Shown here: one piece after another, positions 1 to 5,750 of the stretch | Layout: each line of letters opens with the position of its first letter | Position numbering within the stretch: the first letter of the stretch is position 1 | Assembly: GCA_937899365.1 (NCBI GenBank) | Contig: CALBPH010000621.1 | Span: 1 to 5,949 of the forward strand | DNA: 5,949 nucleotides | Reading direction: 5' to 3' | Source: an uncultured Leptolyngbya sp. | Lineage (GTDB): Bacteria > Cyanobacteriota > Cyanobacteriia > Phormidesmidales > Phormidesmidaceae | Translations under genes and position numbers: made by a program | The notes under the pieces: model-generated | Database searches by the model: none | Told to the model about the DNA's origin: nothing | Seen by the model: only the letters and a program-made list of their open reading frames with translations

Positions 1-204
1 GGGGCTCAAGCTGGCTCTAAAGCCGGTCTGCACAGCAATGTACCTGCTGGAAGCGTCATGATGGGGAGCCCAGCCAGTCCATATCGCACCTATCTAAAAT
101 CCTCAGCCATCTACAATCGATTGCCTGAAATGCACCGCACCCTTAAGCAGCTGCAAAAACAGGTAAGTCAGTTAGAACAGCAGCTGACCCAATCTGAAAG
201 CTGA
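1..204 (+). CDS. lpxD: LpxD, UDP-3-O-acylglucosamine N-acyltransferase, C-terminal end (5' truncated by window)
   Basis: Frame 1 is open from base 1 to a TGA at 202-204, giving the last 67 residues. It begins inside the end of the left-handed beta-helix, runs through a segment containing PAGSVMMGSPASP (visible residues 15-27), and ends in a charged helix with LKQLQKQVSQLEQ (48-60) that looks like a short coiled coil. This order (last hexapeptide turn, G(S/x)PA loop, then a C-terminal helical extension) is typical of LpxD; the family is usually about 340 residues, so roughly the last fifth is present. LpxD adds the N-linked 3-hydroxyacyl chain to UDP-3-O-acylglucosamine in lipid A synthesis, in the cytoplasm as a trimer. 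No convincing terminator follows the stop. LpxA or another hexapeptide acyltransferase is possible but fits the tail less well. Confidence 0.85.
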   Translation, partial: GAQAGSKAGLHSNVPAGSVMMGSPASPYRTYLKSSAIYNRLPEMHRTLKQLQKQVSQLEQQLTQSES

Positions 205-341
205 TTTGTAGGCCTTATTACGGCTGGTAGTTCAGTCTGTGATGCAGGGCTGCCATATCCCAAAAATCTATGCCATCAGACTCCAAAGAGGCTGTGGGGC
301 AACAGATGTGTCGTTTTTTGCCCTACAAAAAGACGCAAACG

Positions 342-394
342 CTACGGCAGCGGTCTTCACTGAGTTTTAAAGTAAGCCCCAACACCTGCCGTAG
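342..394. repeat. 9-bp perfect inverted repeat, 35-nt loop
   Basis: CTACGGCAG at 342-350 is the exact reverse complement of CTGCCGTAG at 386-394. The arms are GC-rich and the loop is 35 nt. No T-tract follows on the plus strand (an A8 run lies at 408-415), so it is not a standard terminator for lpxD. It could be a cruciform or RNA stem, a protein-binding site or a remnant of a small mobile repeat. Confidence 0.55.
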
Positions 395-570
395 ACCCCC
401 ATGGGTCAAAAAAAATGATCGCCATAGCCTCATTTCGTTTGCTCTACTGCGCTCAGGAAATGCTTAAATTAGTCTAAAGATTCAGTTTAGGATTGATGAC
501 ATAGTGATCGGAGCTATCTGTGCTTAGAGCTTTTCTCTGGCAGCGATTCAGCAACTGATCCGAGTAATCT

Positions 571-593
571 CTTCAGTTTTTTTGCCACTGAAG
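571..593. repeat. 7-bp hairpin with T-rich loop
   Basis: CTTCAGT (571-577) pairs perfectly with ACTGAAG (587-593) around a nine-base loop that contains the run of T. Because the Ts lie in the loop and the sequence after the stem is TCATAGA, this does not have the layout of a plus-strand intrinsic terminator. Confidence 0.45.
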
Positions 594-642
594 TCATAGA
601 CCATTCACGTCAATCTAGTAGTCGGTCGTATTTCCTTTTTTT

Positions 643-662
643 GCCCCGCGCTGGGGCCCCAG
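643..662. repeat. GC-rich palindrome with two alternative pairings
   Basis: CTGGGGCCCCAG at 651-662 is a perfect 12-bp palindrome. Its left half can instead form a hairpin with the preceding bases: GCCCC (643-647) with GGGGC (653-657) around a five-base loop. It follows a T7 run (636-642) and lies about 120 bp before the GH57 start, so it could be a dyad operator or a leader RNA structure. No specific regulator is implied. Confidence 0.5.
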
Positions 663-771
663 GGTCTGAATACGAGGCCTACGTATCATTTTTCACCCAC
701 TGTCCCATTCAAAGGTTTCGGCCTTACGCACTAATAGCGATTCTCAATAAGAAGCTCACTTTTCCATCAAC

Positions 772-776
772 AAAGG
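772..776 (+). promoter_or_regulatory. Ribosome binding site for the GH57 gene
   Basis: AAAGG at 772-776 is a partial match to the anti-Shine-Dalgarno complement, with seven bases before the ATG at 784. It supports the start that keeps the N-terminal family motif HAHLP near residue 11. Confidence 0.5.
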
Positions 777-783
777 TTGCCCT

Positions 784-2373
784 ATGTCTCTCGGATATCT
801 TGCTCTGGTTCTCCACGCTCACCTGCCCTTTGTCCGGCACCCAGAGAGTGACTTTGTCCTAGAAGAAGAGTGGCTGTTTGAGGCAATTACTGAAACCTAC
901 ATTCCGCTACTGACCATGTTCGATGGTCTAAAGCGGGATGGCATTGATTTCAAAATGACCATGAGCATGACACCTCCCCTGGTGTCCATGCTAAAAGATC
1001 CGCTGCTGCAAGAACGCTACGACGAACATCTAACCAATCTTGAAGAGCTGACCGAGCGGGAAATTGAACGCAATGAGCATAACGGTCATGTCAAGTATCT
1101 GGCCGAGTATTACGCCAACGAGTTTAATCACACTCGTCAGGTGTGGGAGGACCTTAAGGGGGACCTGGTTTCTGGCTTTAAGCAGTATGTCGATAGCAAT
1201 AATCTAGACATCATCACCTGCGGCGCTACCCACGGCTATCTGCCGCTGATGAAAATGTACCCTGAGGCCGTATGGGCCCAGCTAAAGGTGGCGGTGGAAA
1301 GCCACGAAGAAAACTTTGGCCGTGCGCCTACGGGGATTTGGCTACCGGAATGTGCCTACTACGAAGGTCTAGAACGGATGGTGGCCGATGTGGGCCTGCG
1401 GTATTTTCTCACCGATGGACATGGCATTCTCTATGCCCGCCCGCGTCCAAGATTTGGCGCCTATGCACCGATCTACACTGAAACCGGTGCGGCGGCATTT
1501 GGTCGTGACCACGAGTCGTCCCAACAGGTGTGGTCCTCTAAAGTCGGTTATCCAGGGGCTTCAGAATATCGAGAGTTTTATCGTGACTTGGGTTGGGATG
1601 CGGACTATGAGTACATCAAGCCCTACGTCATGCCCAACGGTCAGCGGAAGAATGTAGGCATCAAATACCACAAAATTACGGGCAAAAATTTGGGTCTATC
1701 CGATAAAGACTGGTATGACCCCTACTGGGCCAGGGAAAAGGCCGCGGAGCACGCGGGTAACTTCATGCACAACCGCGGTCAGCAAATTGCTGGACTCCAT
1801 GGCATGATGCAGCGTAAGCCCATTGTGGTTTCTCCTTATGACGCTGAACTCTTTGGCCACTGGTGGTACGAGGGGCCTTGGTTTATTGACTACCTTTTCC
1901 GTAAGACTTGGTTTGATCAAGATACCTACGAAATGACCCACCTGGCGGATTATCTGCGGGAAAACCCCACCCAGCAGGTCTGTCGGCCGTCCCAGTCTAG
2001 CTGGGGCTACAAGGGCTTCCACGAATATTGGCTCAATGAGACCAATGCCTGGATTTACCCGCACCTGCACAAAGCAGCGGAACGCATGATCGAGCTAGCC
2101 CGCCGTGAACCAGCCGATGAGCTAGAGTGGCGAGCCCTTAACCAGGCTGCGCGAGAACTGCTACTGGCGCAATCGTCTGACTGGGCGTTTATTATGAGGA
2201 CGGGCACCATGGTGCCGTACGCAGTGCGCCGCACGCGCTCTCACCTACTGCGATTCGACAAGCTGCGTGAGGATATTACGGCTGGCAAGATCGACTCTGG
2301 CTGGCTGGAAAAGGTAGAAAAGATTGATAACATTTTCCCAAATGTTAATTACCGGGTGTATCGCCCGTTATAG
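784..2373 (+). CDS. GH57 1,4-alpha-glucan branching enzyme
   Basis: The 529-residue product is the usual length for GH57 branching enzymes (about 520-530). It carries the family blocks in order: HAHLP at 11-15; ATHGY at 148-152; WLPECAY at 186-192, where E189 is the expected nucleophile; SPYDAELFGHWW from 351, where D353 is the expected acid/base; and a helical C-terminal domain (DUF1957-like) with SSWGYKGFHEYW (405-416) and SSDWAF (464-469). Tryptophans at 271, 407 and 416 match, from memory, acceptor-site tryptophans of the Thermococcus enzyme. The enzyme cuts an alpha-1,4 glucan and reattaches the chain by an alpha-1,6 bond during glycogen synthesis. There is no signal peptide, so it should be cytoplasmic. 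No other glycogen gene is nearby. Many GH57 members are misannotated as alpha-amylases; the EC-A-Y block and the SPYDAELFGHWW block favour branching activity, but the sequence cannot prove product specificity. Confidence 0.9.
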   Translation: MSLGYLALVLHAHLPFVRHPESDFVLEEEWLFEAITETYIPLLTMFDGLKRDGIDFKMTMSMTPPLVSMLKDPLLQERYDEHLTNLEELTEREIERNEHNGHVKYLAEYYANEFNHTRQVWEDLKGDLVSGFKQYVDSNNLDIITCGATHGYLPLMKMYPEAVWAQLKVAVESHEENFGRAPTGIWLPECAYYEGLERMVADVGLRYFLTDGHGILYARPRPRFGAYAPIYTETGAAAFGRDHESSQQVWSSKVGYPGASEYREFYRDLGWDADYEYIKPYVMPNGQRKNVGIKYHKITGKNLGLSDKDWYDPYWAREKAAEHAGNFMHNRGQQIAGLHGMMQRKPIVVSPYDAELFGHWWYEGPWFIDYLFRKTWFDQDTYEMTHLADYLRENPTQQVCRPSQSSWGYKGFHEYWLNETNAWIYPHLHKAAERMIELARREPADELEWRALNQAARELLLAQSSDWAFIMRTGTMVPYAVRRTRSHLLRFDKLREDITAGKIDSGWLEKVEKIDNIFPNVNYRVYRPL

Positions 2374-2380
2374 GGAGAGC

Positions 2381-2417
2381 GCATTCTCTACGATTGTTAT
2401 CAGTTAGTCGAGAATGC
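2381..2417 (+). repeat. Hairpin just after the GH57 stop codon
   Basis: GCATTCTC (2381-2388) pairs perfectly with GAGAATGC (2410-2417), with a 21-nt loop. It starts seven bases after the stop and lies directly before the true terminator. There is no T-tract, so it is more likely a 3' UTR stem (for example mRNA end protection) than a second terminator. Confidence 0.5.
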
Positions 2418-2425
2418 CCGCCCAT

Positions 2426-2458
2426 AAAAAGCGCCGCTGAACCCAGCGGCGCTTTTTT
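2426..2458 (+). terminator. Strong intrinsic terminator, usable in both directions
   Basis: GCGCCGCTG (2431-2439) pairs with CAGCGGCGC (2444-2452) around an AACC loop. It is flanked by A5 (2426-2430) and T6 (2453-2458), which extend the pairing. On the plus strand it ends the GH57 transcript 53 bases after the stop. On the minus strand the A-run becomes a T-tract, so it can also stop transcripts from the convergent comFB gene, whose stop is about 140 bp away. Confidence 0.93.
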
Positions 2459-2495
2459 GTCTCTACTGTCTTTTAATACGAAATCCTGGCTGATA

Positions 2496-2537
2496 GTGCC
2501 CGGTATCGAAGGGCATTCACAAGGGAGTGCCCCTACA
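2496..2537. repeat. Palindromic intergenic element resembling dispersed cyanobacterial repeats
   Basis: GGGCATTC (2511-2518) pairs with GAGTGCCC (2525-2532), eight pairs including one G-T wobble, around a six-base loop. GTGCCC at 2496-2501 offers an alternative partner for the GGGCAT arm, and GTGCCC recurs as a direct repeat at 2527-2532. The stem followed by CCCTACAG matches, from memory, small palindromic elements scattered through intergenic regions of filamentous cyanobacteria that contain GTAGGGGC/GCCCCTAC. Copy number cannot be judged from a single window. The next 60 bases (GGATTTGGTATAA at about 2571-2583) also look like a frequently recurring cyanobacterial intergenic string. Confidence 0.45.
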
Positions 2538-2595
2538 GGGTTGTCTATTTTTAATCGGGTTTACTGAATTCGGATTTGGTATAAGCTCTGTCAAA

Positions 2596-3141
2596 TTAAG
2601 CGGCTTGGGCGGGTTCAAACTTGTGGGCATAGTCCTTGAGCAGATCATTCATCTGACCTAAGAATCCATCGCTGGAGCGCTTAATGCTTTCACGATCGGG
2701 GAAGAAGTCAGGGCGATTTAGGCTGTTGGAAATGGCATCTTTAACCTGATCGGCAATCAGCTCAGACAGTTCTTCGTGGGCCTTATCCCGTTGATACGCA
2801 GCTCCTTCTTCGGTGGTGGCATAGAGAGGGGGGAGACGGTTGAGGGCATAGGCGGCGATATCGCCCAGATCGAGGCTACAGTCATTACTCGCTTCAATCT
2901 CCGCGACACGGGCAATGGCTTCAGTTAGCACTAACTCTTCCATTACATTGATAAATTGCTTACGCGGAACGGCAACAACTTCGCCAGTCAGGAGTGAGCC
3001 CATGAGTCGATCAAGGGCCATATATTCCTCAATAGAAAGCTCCGATGCTGTGTCGCAGATACGACCAACTTCTGCTTCCATTGCCGGGGTTAGGTAACCA
3101 TCCTGCAATGCTTGTTCAACGATTTTTTCAATACTGCTCAT
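2596..3141 (-). CDS. comFB: ComFB-family protein, putative cyclic dinucleotide receptor
   Basis: This 181-residue soluble protein has a helical N-terminal part (about 1-60, with LTPAMEAEVGRICD at 17-30) followed by a ComFB domain (about 61-140). The domain shows NVMEELV (65-71), C88, D94 and the signature ALNRLPPLY (99-107), then an amphipathic helix. Bacillus ComFB is only the short domain; the N-terminal extension is what I associate with cyanobacterial members. From memory, the Synechocystis homologue Slr1970 has been reported to bind c-di-AMP/c-di-GMP and to affect competence and pilus-linked behaviour. I infer a similar signalling role here. The zinc-type cysteines of the Bacillus protein are mostly absent, leaving only C88 in the domain. 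The ATG is preceded by a GGAG about 12 bases upstream, a loose ribosome site. It is convergent with GH57 and separated from hfq by 670 bp, so it is probably monocistronic. Confidence 0.82.
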   Translation of the reverse strand: MSSIEKIVEQALQDGYLTPAMEAEVGRICDTASELSIEEYMALDRLMGSLLTGEVVAVPRKQFINVMEELVLTEAIARVAEIEASNDCSLDLGDIAAYALNRLPPLYATTEEGAAYQRDKAHEELSELIADQVKDAISNSLNRPDFFPDRESIKRSSDGFLGQMNDLLKDYAHKFEPAQAA

Positions 3142-3703
3142 CCTGTCAAATGGCTCCGTTGCATATCTCTGTAAACAGTTTTAGATGTTGCTGATTGCTT
3201 AGAATGAAATGCTGGCTAACGTTCTTAAAAATAATGAATATGCCTTTAAAGATGCATTATCCAATACTAGGAAGATAGCTTTTATAGCATTAGCTCCATT
3301 GTCTTGGAAAAGGATATTTCCAGAAGCCATAGGTCATAGCAACAATGGATGATGCAACTGTCCTAATTGACTAGGAAAATTGCTGTATCAGCGACTCGCA
3401 ACCCTTGTTTAACCCTGGAAATGTCTCCAAGGATTGTGTTGGTGTTATTGTTCCCGGAGGTGACGAAGCAAACACATTAACTGCATAAAAGTACGAGAGA
3501 CTCATTGATTAATGTTAATGGGTTAAGGCGAAATTACGGATTTAAAAAAGTTGTAAAAAGATTAGTTGTTACTGAAACCTGCTCTTGTTTCTCTAAGTGG
3601 TGTAAGTAATGCGGATATTCTTTCTTTTGGTTGATGTCAAGAGCTTGGGTGTTAAGGGTTTTTATGGATAAAAATAGATGATTTATATATAGGAAACTTG
3701 ATT

Positions 3704-3733
3704 TTTCTCAGTTGCTCTAAATGGGTTGAGAAA
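3704..3733. repeat. Hairpin in AT-rich gap
   Basis: TTTCTCA (3704-3710) pairs perfectly with TGAGAAA (3727-3733), and up to three wobble pairs can extend the stem inward. A T5 stretch follows shortly after within ATATATTTTT, so on the plus strand it could act as a weak terminator for an unannotated transcript. This is only suggestive. Confidence 0.35.
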
Positions 3734-3759
3734 TATATTTTTGAAATAAAAATAACCAT

Positions 3760-3796
3760 AAAAAAGAAGCCTTTTGTTGAGAAAAAGGCTTCTTTT
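3760..3796 (-). terminator. Intrinsic terminator of hfq
   Basis: AAAAGAAGCCTTTT (3762-3775) is the exact reverse complement of AAAAGGCTTCTTTT (3783-3796), with a seven-base loop. Read on the minus strand it begins 15 bases after the hfq stop and ends in a T6 tract (complement of 3760-3765). On the plus strand a T4 follows the stem, so weak termination in that direction is possible too. Confidence 0.88.
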
Positions 3797-3811
3797 AACA
3801 ACGATTTGGTG

Positions 3812-4024
3812 TTAGTTTGCGACTTTTACATAGGCTATGGCTGTGCGCATGGTAATTACAGTTTGGCCATCCACACTCAGGCAAATTGCGTGGGCATCCT
3901 GCCATACAATGACGCCATTGAAGACATCGCCAGTCAGTAGTTTGAGTTCAACGGCGTTTTTTTCGCGGAGCAGGATTTGTATTTGGCGAACGCTGGGTAA
4001 ACCGGTATCAAATTCGGTAGCCAT
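3812..4024 (-). CDS. hfq: Hfq, cyanobacterial-type Sm-fold protein
   Basis: The 70-residue product matches cyanobacterial Hfq: GLPSVRQIQILLREKN (8-23) as the N-terminal helix, then the Sm1 strands (VELKLLTGD at 25-33, NGVIVWQD at 36-43) and an Sm2-like segment TVITMRTAIAYV (55-66). The enterobacterial YKHA motif and acidic/disordered tail are absent, as is normal in cyanobacteria. Hfq forms a hexamer; in Synechocystis, from memory, it acts mainly by binding the pilus ATPase PilB1 and is needed for phototaxis and transformation, rather than as a classic sRNA chaperone. There is no Shine-Dalgarno before the ATG. It is transcribed divergently from dapF over a 90-bp spacer, an arrangement I recall from other cyanobacteria, and has its own terminator. 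Confidence 0.92.
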   Translation of the reverse strand: MATEFDTGLPSVRQIQILLREKNAVELKLLTGDVFNGVIVWQDAHAICLSVDGQTVITMRTAIAYVKVAN

Positions 4025-4114
4025 GGCAGTTATGGATAAACGTGGATGAAACAGTAATAACGTACCCGGTCTATACTACTTCCGGTACACCGTTCATGCA
4101 CTCTCCTTTACGCC
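4025..4114. promoter_or_regulatory. Divergent hfq-dapF promoter region with dyad around a -10-like box
   Basis: This 90-bp spacer must drive both genes unless they are read from farther away. TATACT at 4072-4077 is a good -10 candidate for dapF (38 bp before its ATG), but no good -35 lies at 16-18 bp. The box is flanked by an imperfect inverted repeat, GTACCCGG (4062-4069) and CCGGTAC (4082-4088), differing by one extra C, and a second small dyad CGGT-AC-ACCG covers 4083-4092. A -10 for hfq could not be assigned confidently. Confidence 0.45.
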
Positions 4115-4987
4115 ATGGGTTTGCCTTTTAGTAAGTATCATGGGCTCGGTAACGATTTTATTTTGATAGATAATCGGCATCGGTCATCGCCGCTGTTGAC
4201 CCCTGAGCAAGCGGTGGAACTGTGCGATCGCAACCAGGGTATCGGTGCCGACGGTGTAATTTTTGCGTTACCGGGTGAGTCAGGTACGGACTACACCATG
4301 CGCATTTTTAACTCTGACGGCTCAGAACCGGAGATGTGCGGCAACGGTATTCGCTGTCTGGCGAAATATTTAGAGGCGCTGGAAGCTAAGACCGGCAAGC
4401 CTCCAACCGCCCCCCACAGCTATACAATTCACACCTTGGCAGGACCGATTGTGCCCACGCTACAGCCCGACGGTCAGATCACCGTCGACATGGGTGAGCC
4501 CCATCTGCTGGCGGGGAATATTCCCACTACCCTGGTCCCAGCTGACCAAAAAGTCATTGACCATCCCCTGACGGTGGCAGGCAAGACCTACCCCGTTACC
4601 TGCGTCAGCATGGGTAACCCCCACTGCATCACCGTTGTAGATGATATTTCTGCTGTGCCCCTGGCCGATATTGGACCGCTATTTGAAACCCATTCGGTGT
4701 TTCCCCAGCGCATTAATGCCGAATTTATCCAAATCGTGCGGCCTGACCATCTCAAAATGCTGGAGTGGGAACGGGGAGCCGGACCCACACTGACCTGTGG
4801 TACGGGGGCCTGTGCGGCCTTTGTGGCTGCCGTGTTAACTGGGCATTGTGGTGGTGAAGCGGCAGCTCGCCAAGCCACGGTTGAATTACCCGGTGGCCCT
4901 CTCCAAATCGAATGGTCCATAGCCGACAACCATATATATATGACCGGTCCTGCTGTTCTGGTATTTTCAGGTGAAGCCTTTCTGTGA
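4115..4987 (+). CDS. dapF: DapF, diaminopimelate epimerase
   Basis: DapF is a PLP-independent racemase that converts LL- to meso-diaminopimelate, the precursor of lysine and of peptidoglycan cross-links. The 290-residue product (family about 275-285) has two homologous halves, each with a catalytic cysteine: C75 in EMCGNGIRC (73-81) and C228 in GPTLTCGTGACA (223-234). Other hallmarks are KYHGLGNDF at 7-15, GIGADG (42-47), FNSDGSEPE (65-73), MGNPH (166-170) and ERGAG (219-223). All expected active-site residues are present. The ATG at 4115 places KYHGLGNDF close to the N-terminus as in homologues; no Shine-Dalgarno is visible. The stop overlaps the surE start by four bases, so the two are very likely one transcript. 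Confidence 0.96.
   Translation: MGLPFSKYHGLGNDFILIDNRHRSSPLLTPEQAVELCDRNQGIGADGVIFALPGESGTDYTMRIFNSDGSEPEMCGNGIRCLAKYLEALEAKTGKPPTAPHSYTIHTLAGPIVPTLQPDGQITVDMGEPHLLAGNIPTTLVPADQKVIDHPLTVAGKTYPVTCVSMGNPHCITVVDDISAVPLADIGPLFETHSVFPQRINAEFIQIVRPDHLKMLEWERGAGPTLTCGTGACAAFVAAVLTGHCGGEAAARQATVELPGGPLQIEWSIADNHIYMTGPAVLVFSGEAFL
4224..4231. repeat. HIP1 octamer
   Basis: GCGATCGC, the highly iterated palindrome of many cyanobacterial genomes, occurs once in the window, inside dapF. It supports a cyanobacterial source weakly; one copy in about 6 kb is not a strong enrichment. Confidence 0.6.
4969..4974 (+). promoter_or_regulatory. Shine-Dalgarno for surE within the end of dapF
   Basis: AGGTGA at 4969-4974 is a good match to the anti-Shine-Dalgarno complement, nine bases before the GTG at 4984. 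It decides the start of surE, since no in-frame ATG precedes the N-terminal TNDDG motif. Confidence 0.65.
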
Positions 4988-5688
4988 ATAATCCTAATAA
5001 TATTGCCCTGACCAATGACGATGGCATTGATGCTCCGGGTATTCAAGCCCTATATCAGGCGGTTGATGTCGCTGTTGCCGGCTCCTCTATCGGGATTGTC
5101 GCCCCTAACCAGCATCTGTCAGGCTGCAGCCACCAAATCAATCGCGGTGGTGCTATCTCCGTCGAGCAGAGAGCTAAACAGCGATATGCCATTGGTGGTA
5201 CCCCTGCTGACTGTGCTCGAGTGGCCCATCATCTCTACCCTCAATTGGGCTGGTTGCTATCGGGCATTAACGATGGTGGCAATCTCGGTGCCGATATCTA
5301 CGTGTCCGGTACTGTGGCGGCGGCGCGCGAAGCGACGCTCCTTCGCATTCCAGCCATTGCCATTTCCCACTACAAGTCGAGAAATGCTTCCATTGATTGG
5401 GATTTAGCCTCTCGTCGCGTGGTCCGCGTGCTGAAAGTGTTGATGGAGAGTTCTTTAAAGCCGGGGCAGTTCTGGAACGTCAACCTACCGTCCATATCGG
5501 CGTCTGCTCCTGAGCCAGACATTATTTTTTGTCCCGTATGTTCCCAGCCCCTGCCCACAGCGTCTAACTTGGACGGGGGGCAGTTTCGCTACACTGGCAC
5601 CTATCAAGATCGTCCTCGCGACTCCGGTGCTGACGTGGATGTTTGCTTTGCAGGCAATATCAGCATCAGCCAAATTTCCCTGTGGTGA
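4984..5688 (+). CDS. surE: SurE, 5'/3'-nucleotidase
   Basis: SurE is a divalent-metal-dependent phosphatase that dephosphorylates nucleoside monophosphates and, in some species, exopolyphosphate; it is linked to stationary-phase and stress survival. The 234-residue product has the metal-site pattern: D12 and D13 in TNDDGIDAPG (10-19), S46 in PNQHLSGCS (41-49), and N96 in SGINDGGN (93-100). GGTPADC (71-77) and SGTVAAAREA (108-117) are further family blocks. The C-terminal end is compact (family about 230-265), with GADVDVCFAG as the last core strand region. The start is GTG, overlapping the dapF TGA as GTGA, with a Shine-Dalgarno inside dapF, which implies translational coupling. No clear terminator follows the stop. 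Confidence 0.93.
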   Translation: MNNPNNIALTNDDGIDAPGIQALYQAVDVAVAGSSIGIVAPNQHLSGCSHQINRGGAISVEQRAKQRYAIGGTPADCARVAHHLYPQLGWLLSGINDGGNLGADIYVSGTVAAAREATLLRIPAIAISHYKSRNASIDWDLASRRVVRVLKVLMESSLKPGQFWNVNLPSISASAPEPDIIFCPVCSQPLPTASNLDGGQFRYTGTYQDRPRDSGADVDVCFAGNISISQISLW

Positions 5689-5750
5689 GACAGGTGAGAC
5701 ACTATGATTGCATTGGCAAGATGCTAGTACGTAGCGTTTCGCTCGAATCA

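Larger units (their letters stand above)
205..783. other. 579-nt gap between lpxD and the GH57 gene
   Basis: I see no convincing gene here. Open frames at 270-467 and 641-862 encode Arg/Ser/Pro-rich, low-information peptides with no recognisable domain, and the second overlaps the start of the GH57 gene out of frame. The gap holds three inverted-repeat structures (342-394, 571-593, 643-662) and three copies of the 9-mer TTTTTTGCC (314-322, 578-586, 637-645). It probably contains the GH57 promoter and a 5' leader, but no promoter with both a good -35 and -10 could be assigned. Confidence 0.6.
3142..3811. other. 670-nt AT-rich gap between comFB and hfq
   Basis: No credible protein gene is visible: the open frame at 3698-3940 starts in low-complexity AT sequence and then runs antisense through the hfq terminator and part of hfq. 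The left part must hold the comFB promoter (minus strand); a TATAAA-like -10 reads on the minus strand at 3286-3281, with a poor -35, about 140 bp before the comFB start. The right end holds the hfq terminator (3760-3796) and another hairpin (3704-3733). The size and AT-richness would suit an unannotated small RNA, but I recognise no known family. Confidence 0.5.

Noticed and set aside
226..260. tRNA-like string GGTAGTTCAGTCTG resembling a D-arm
   Set aside because: No acceptor, anticodon or T-arm pairing can be formed around it.
394..415. Short GACCC/GGGTC hairpin next to an A8 run, considered as a terminator
   Set aside because: Five-pair stem only; on the plus strand the run is A, and on the minus strand the T-run precedes rather than follows the stem.
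270..467. 65-codon open frame in the lpxD-GH57 gap
   Set aside because: No ribosome site, no recognisable motif, random-looking Arg/Ser/Lys-rich composition, and it runs straight through the 342-394 inverted repeat.
618..631. Possible NtcA-like site GTA-N8-TAT
   Set aside because: Only matches with a mismatch in the second half-site and has no properly spaced -10 box.
641..862. 73-codon open frame starting at TTG and running into the GH57 gene
   Set aside because: Begins in the GC-rich palindrome, overlaps the well-supported GH57 start in another frame and has no domain features.
1696..2070. 124-codon minus-strand frame inside the GH57 gene
   Set aside because: It is antisense to a highly conserved coding region, and its residues mirror the codons of the real gene.
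3421..3480. Mini-frame of 19 codons starting at 3421
   Set aside because: Too short, no ribosome site, and composition gives no support.
3698..3940. 80-codon plus-strand frame antisense to hfq
   Set aside because: Starts in AT low-complexity sequence, runs through the hfq terminator and the C-terminal half of hfq; no ribosome site or domain.
4588..5046. 152-codon minus-strand frame across dapF and the start of surE
   Set aside because: Antisense shadow of dapF, including its catalytic cysteine region; no independent motif.
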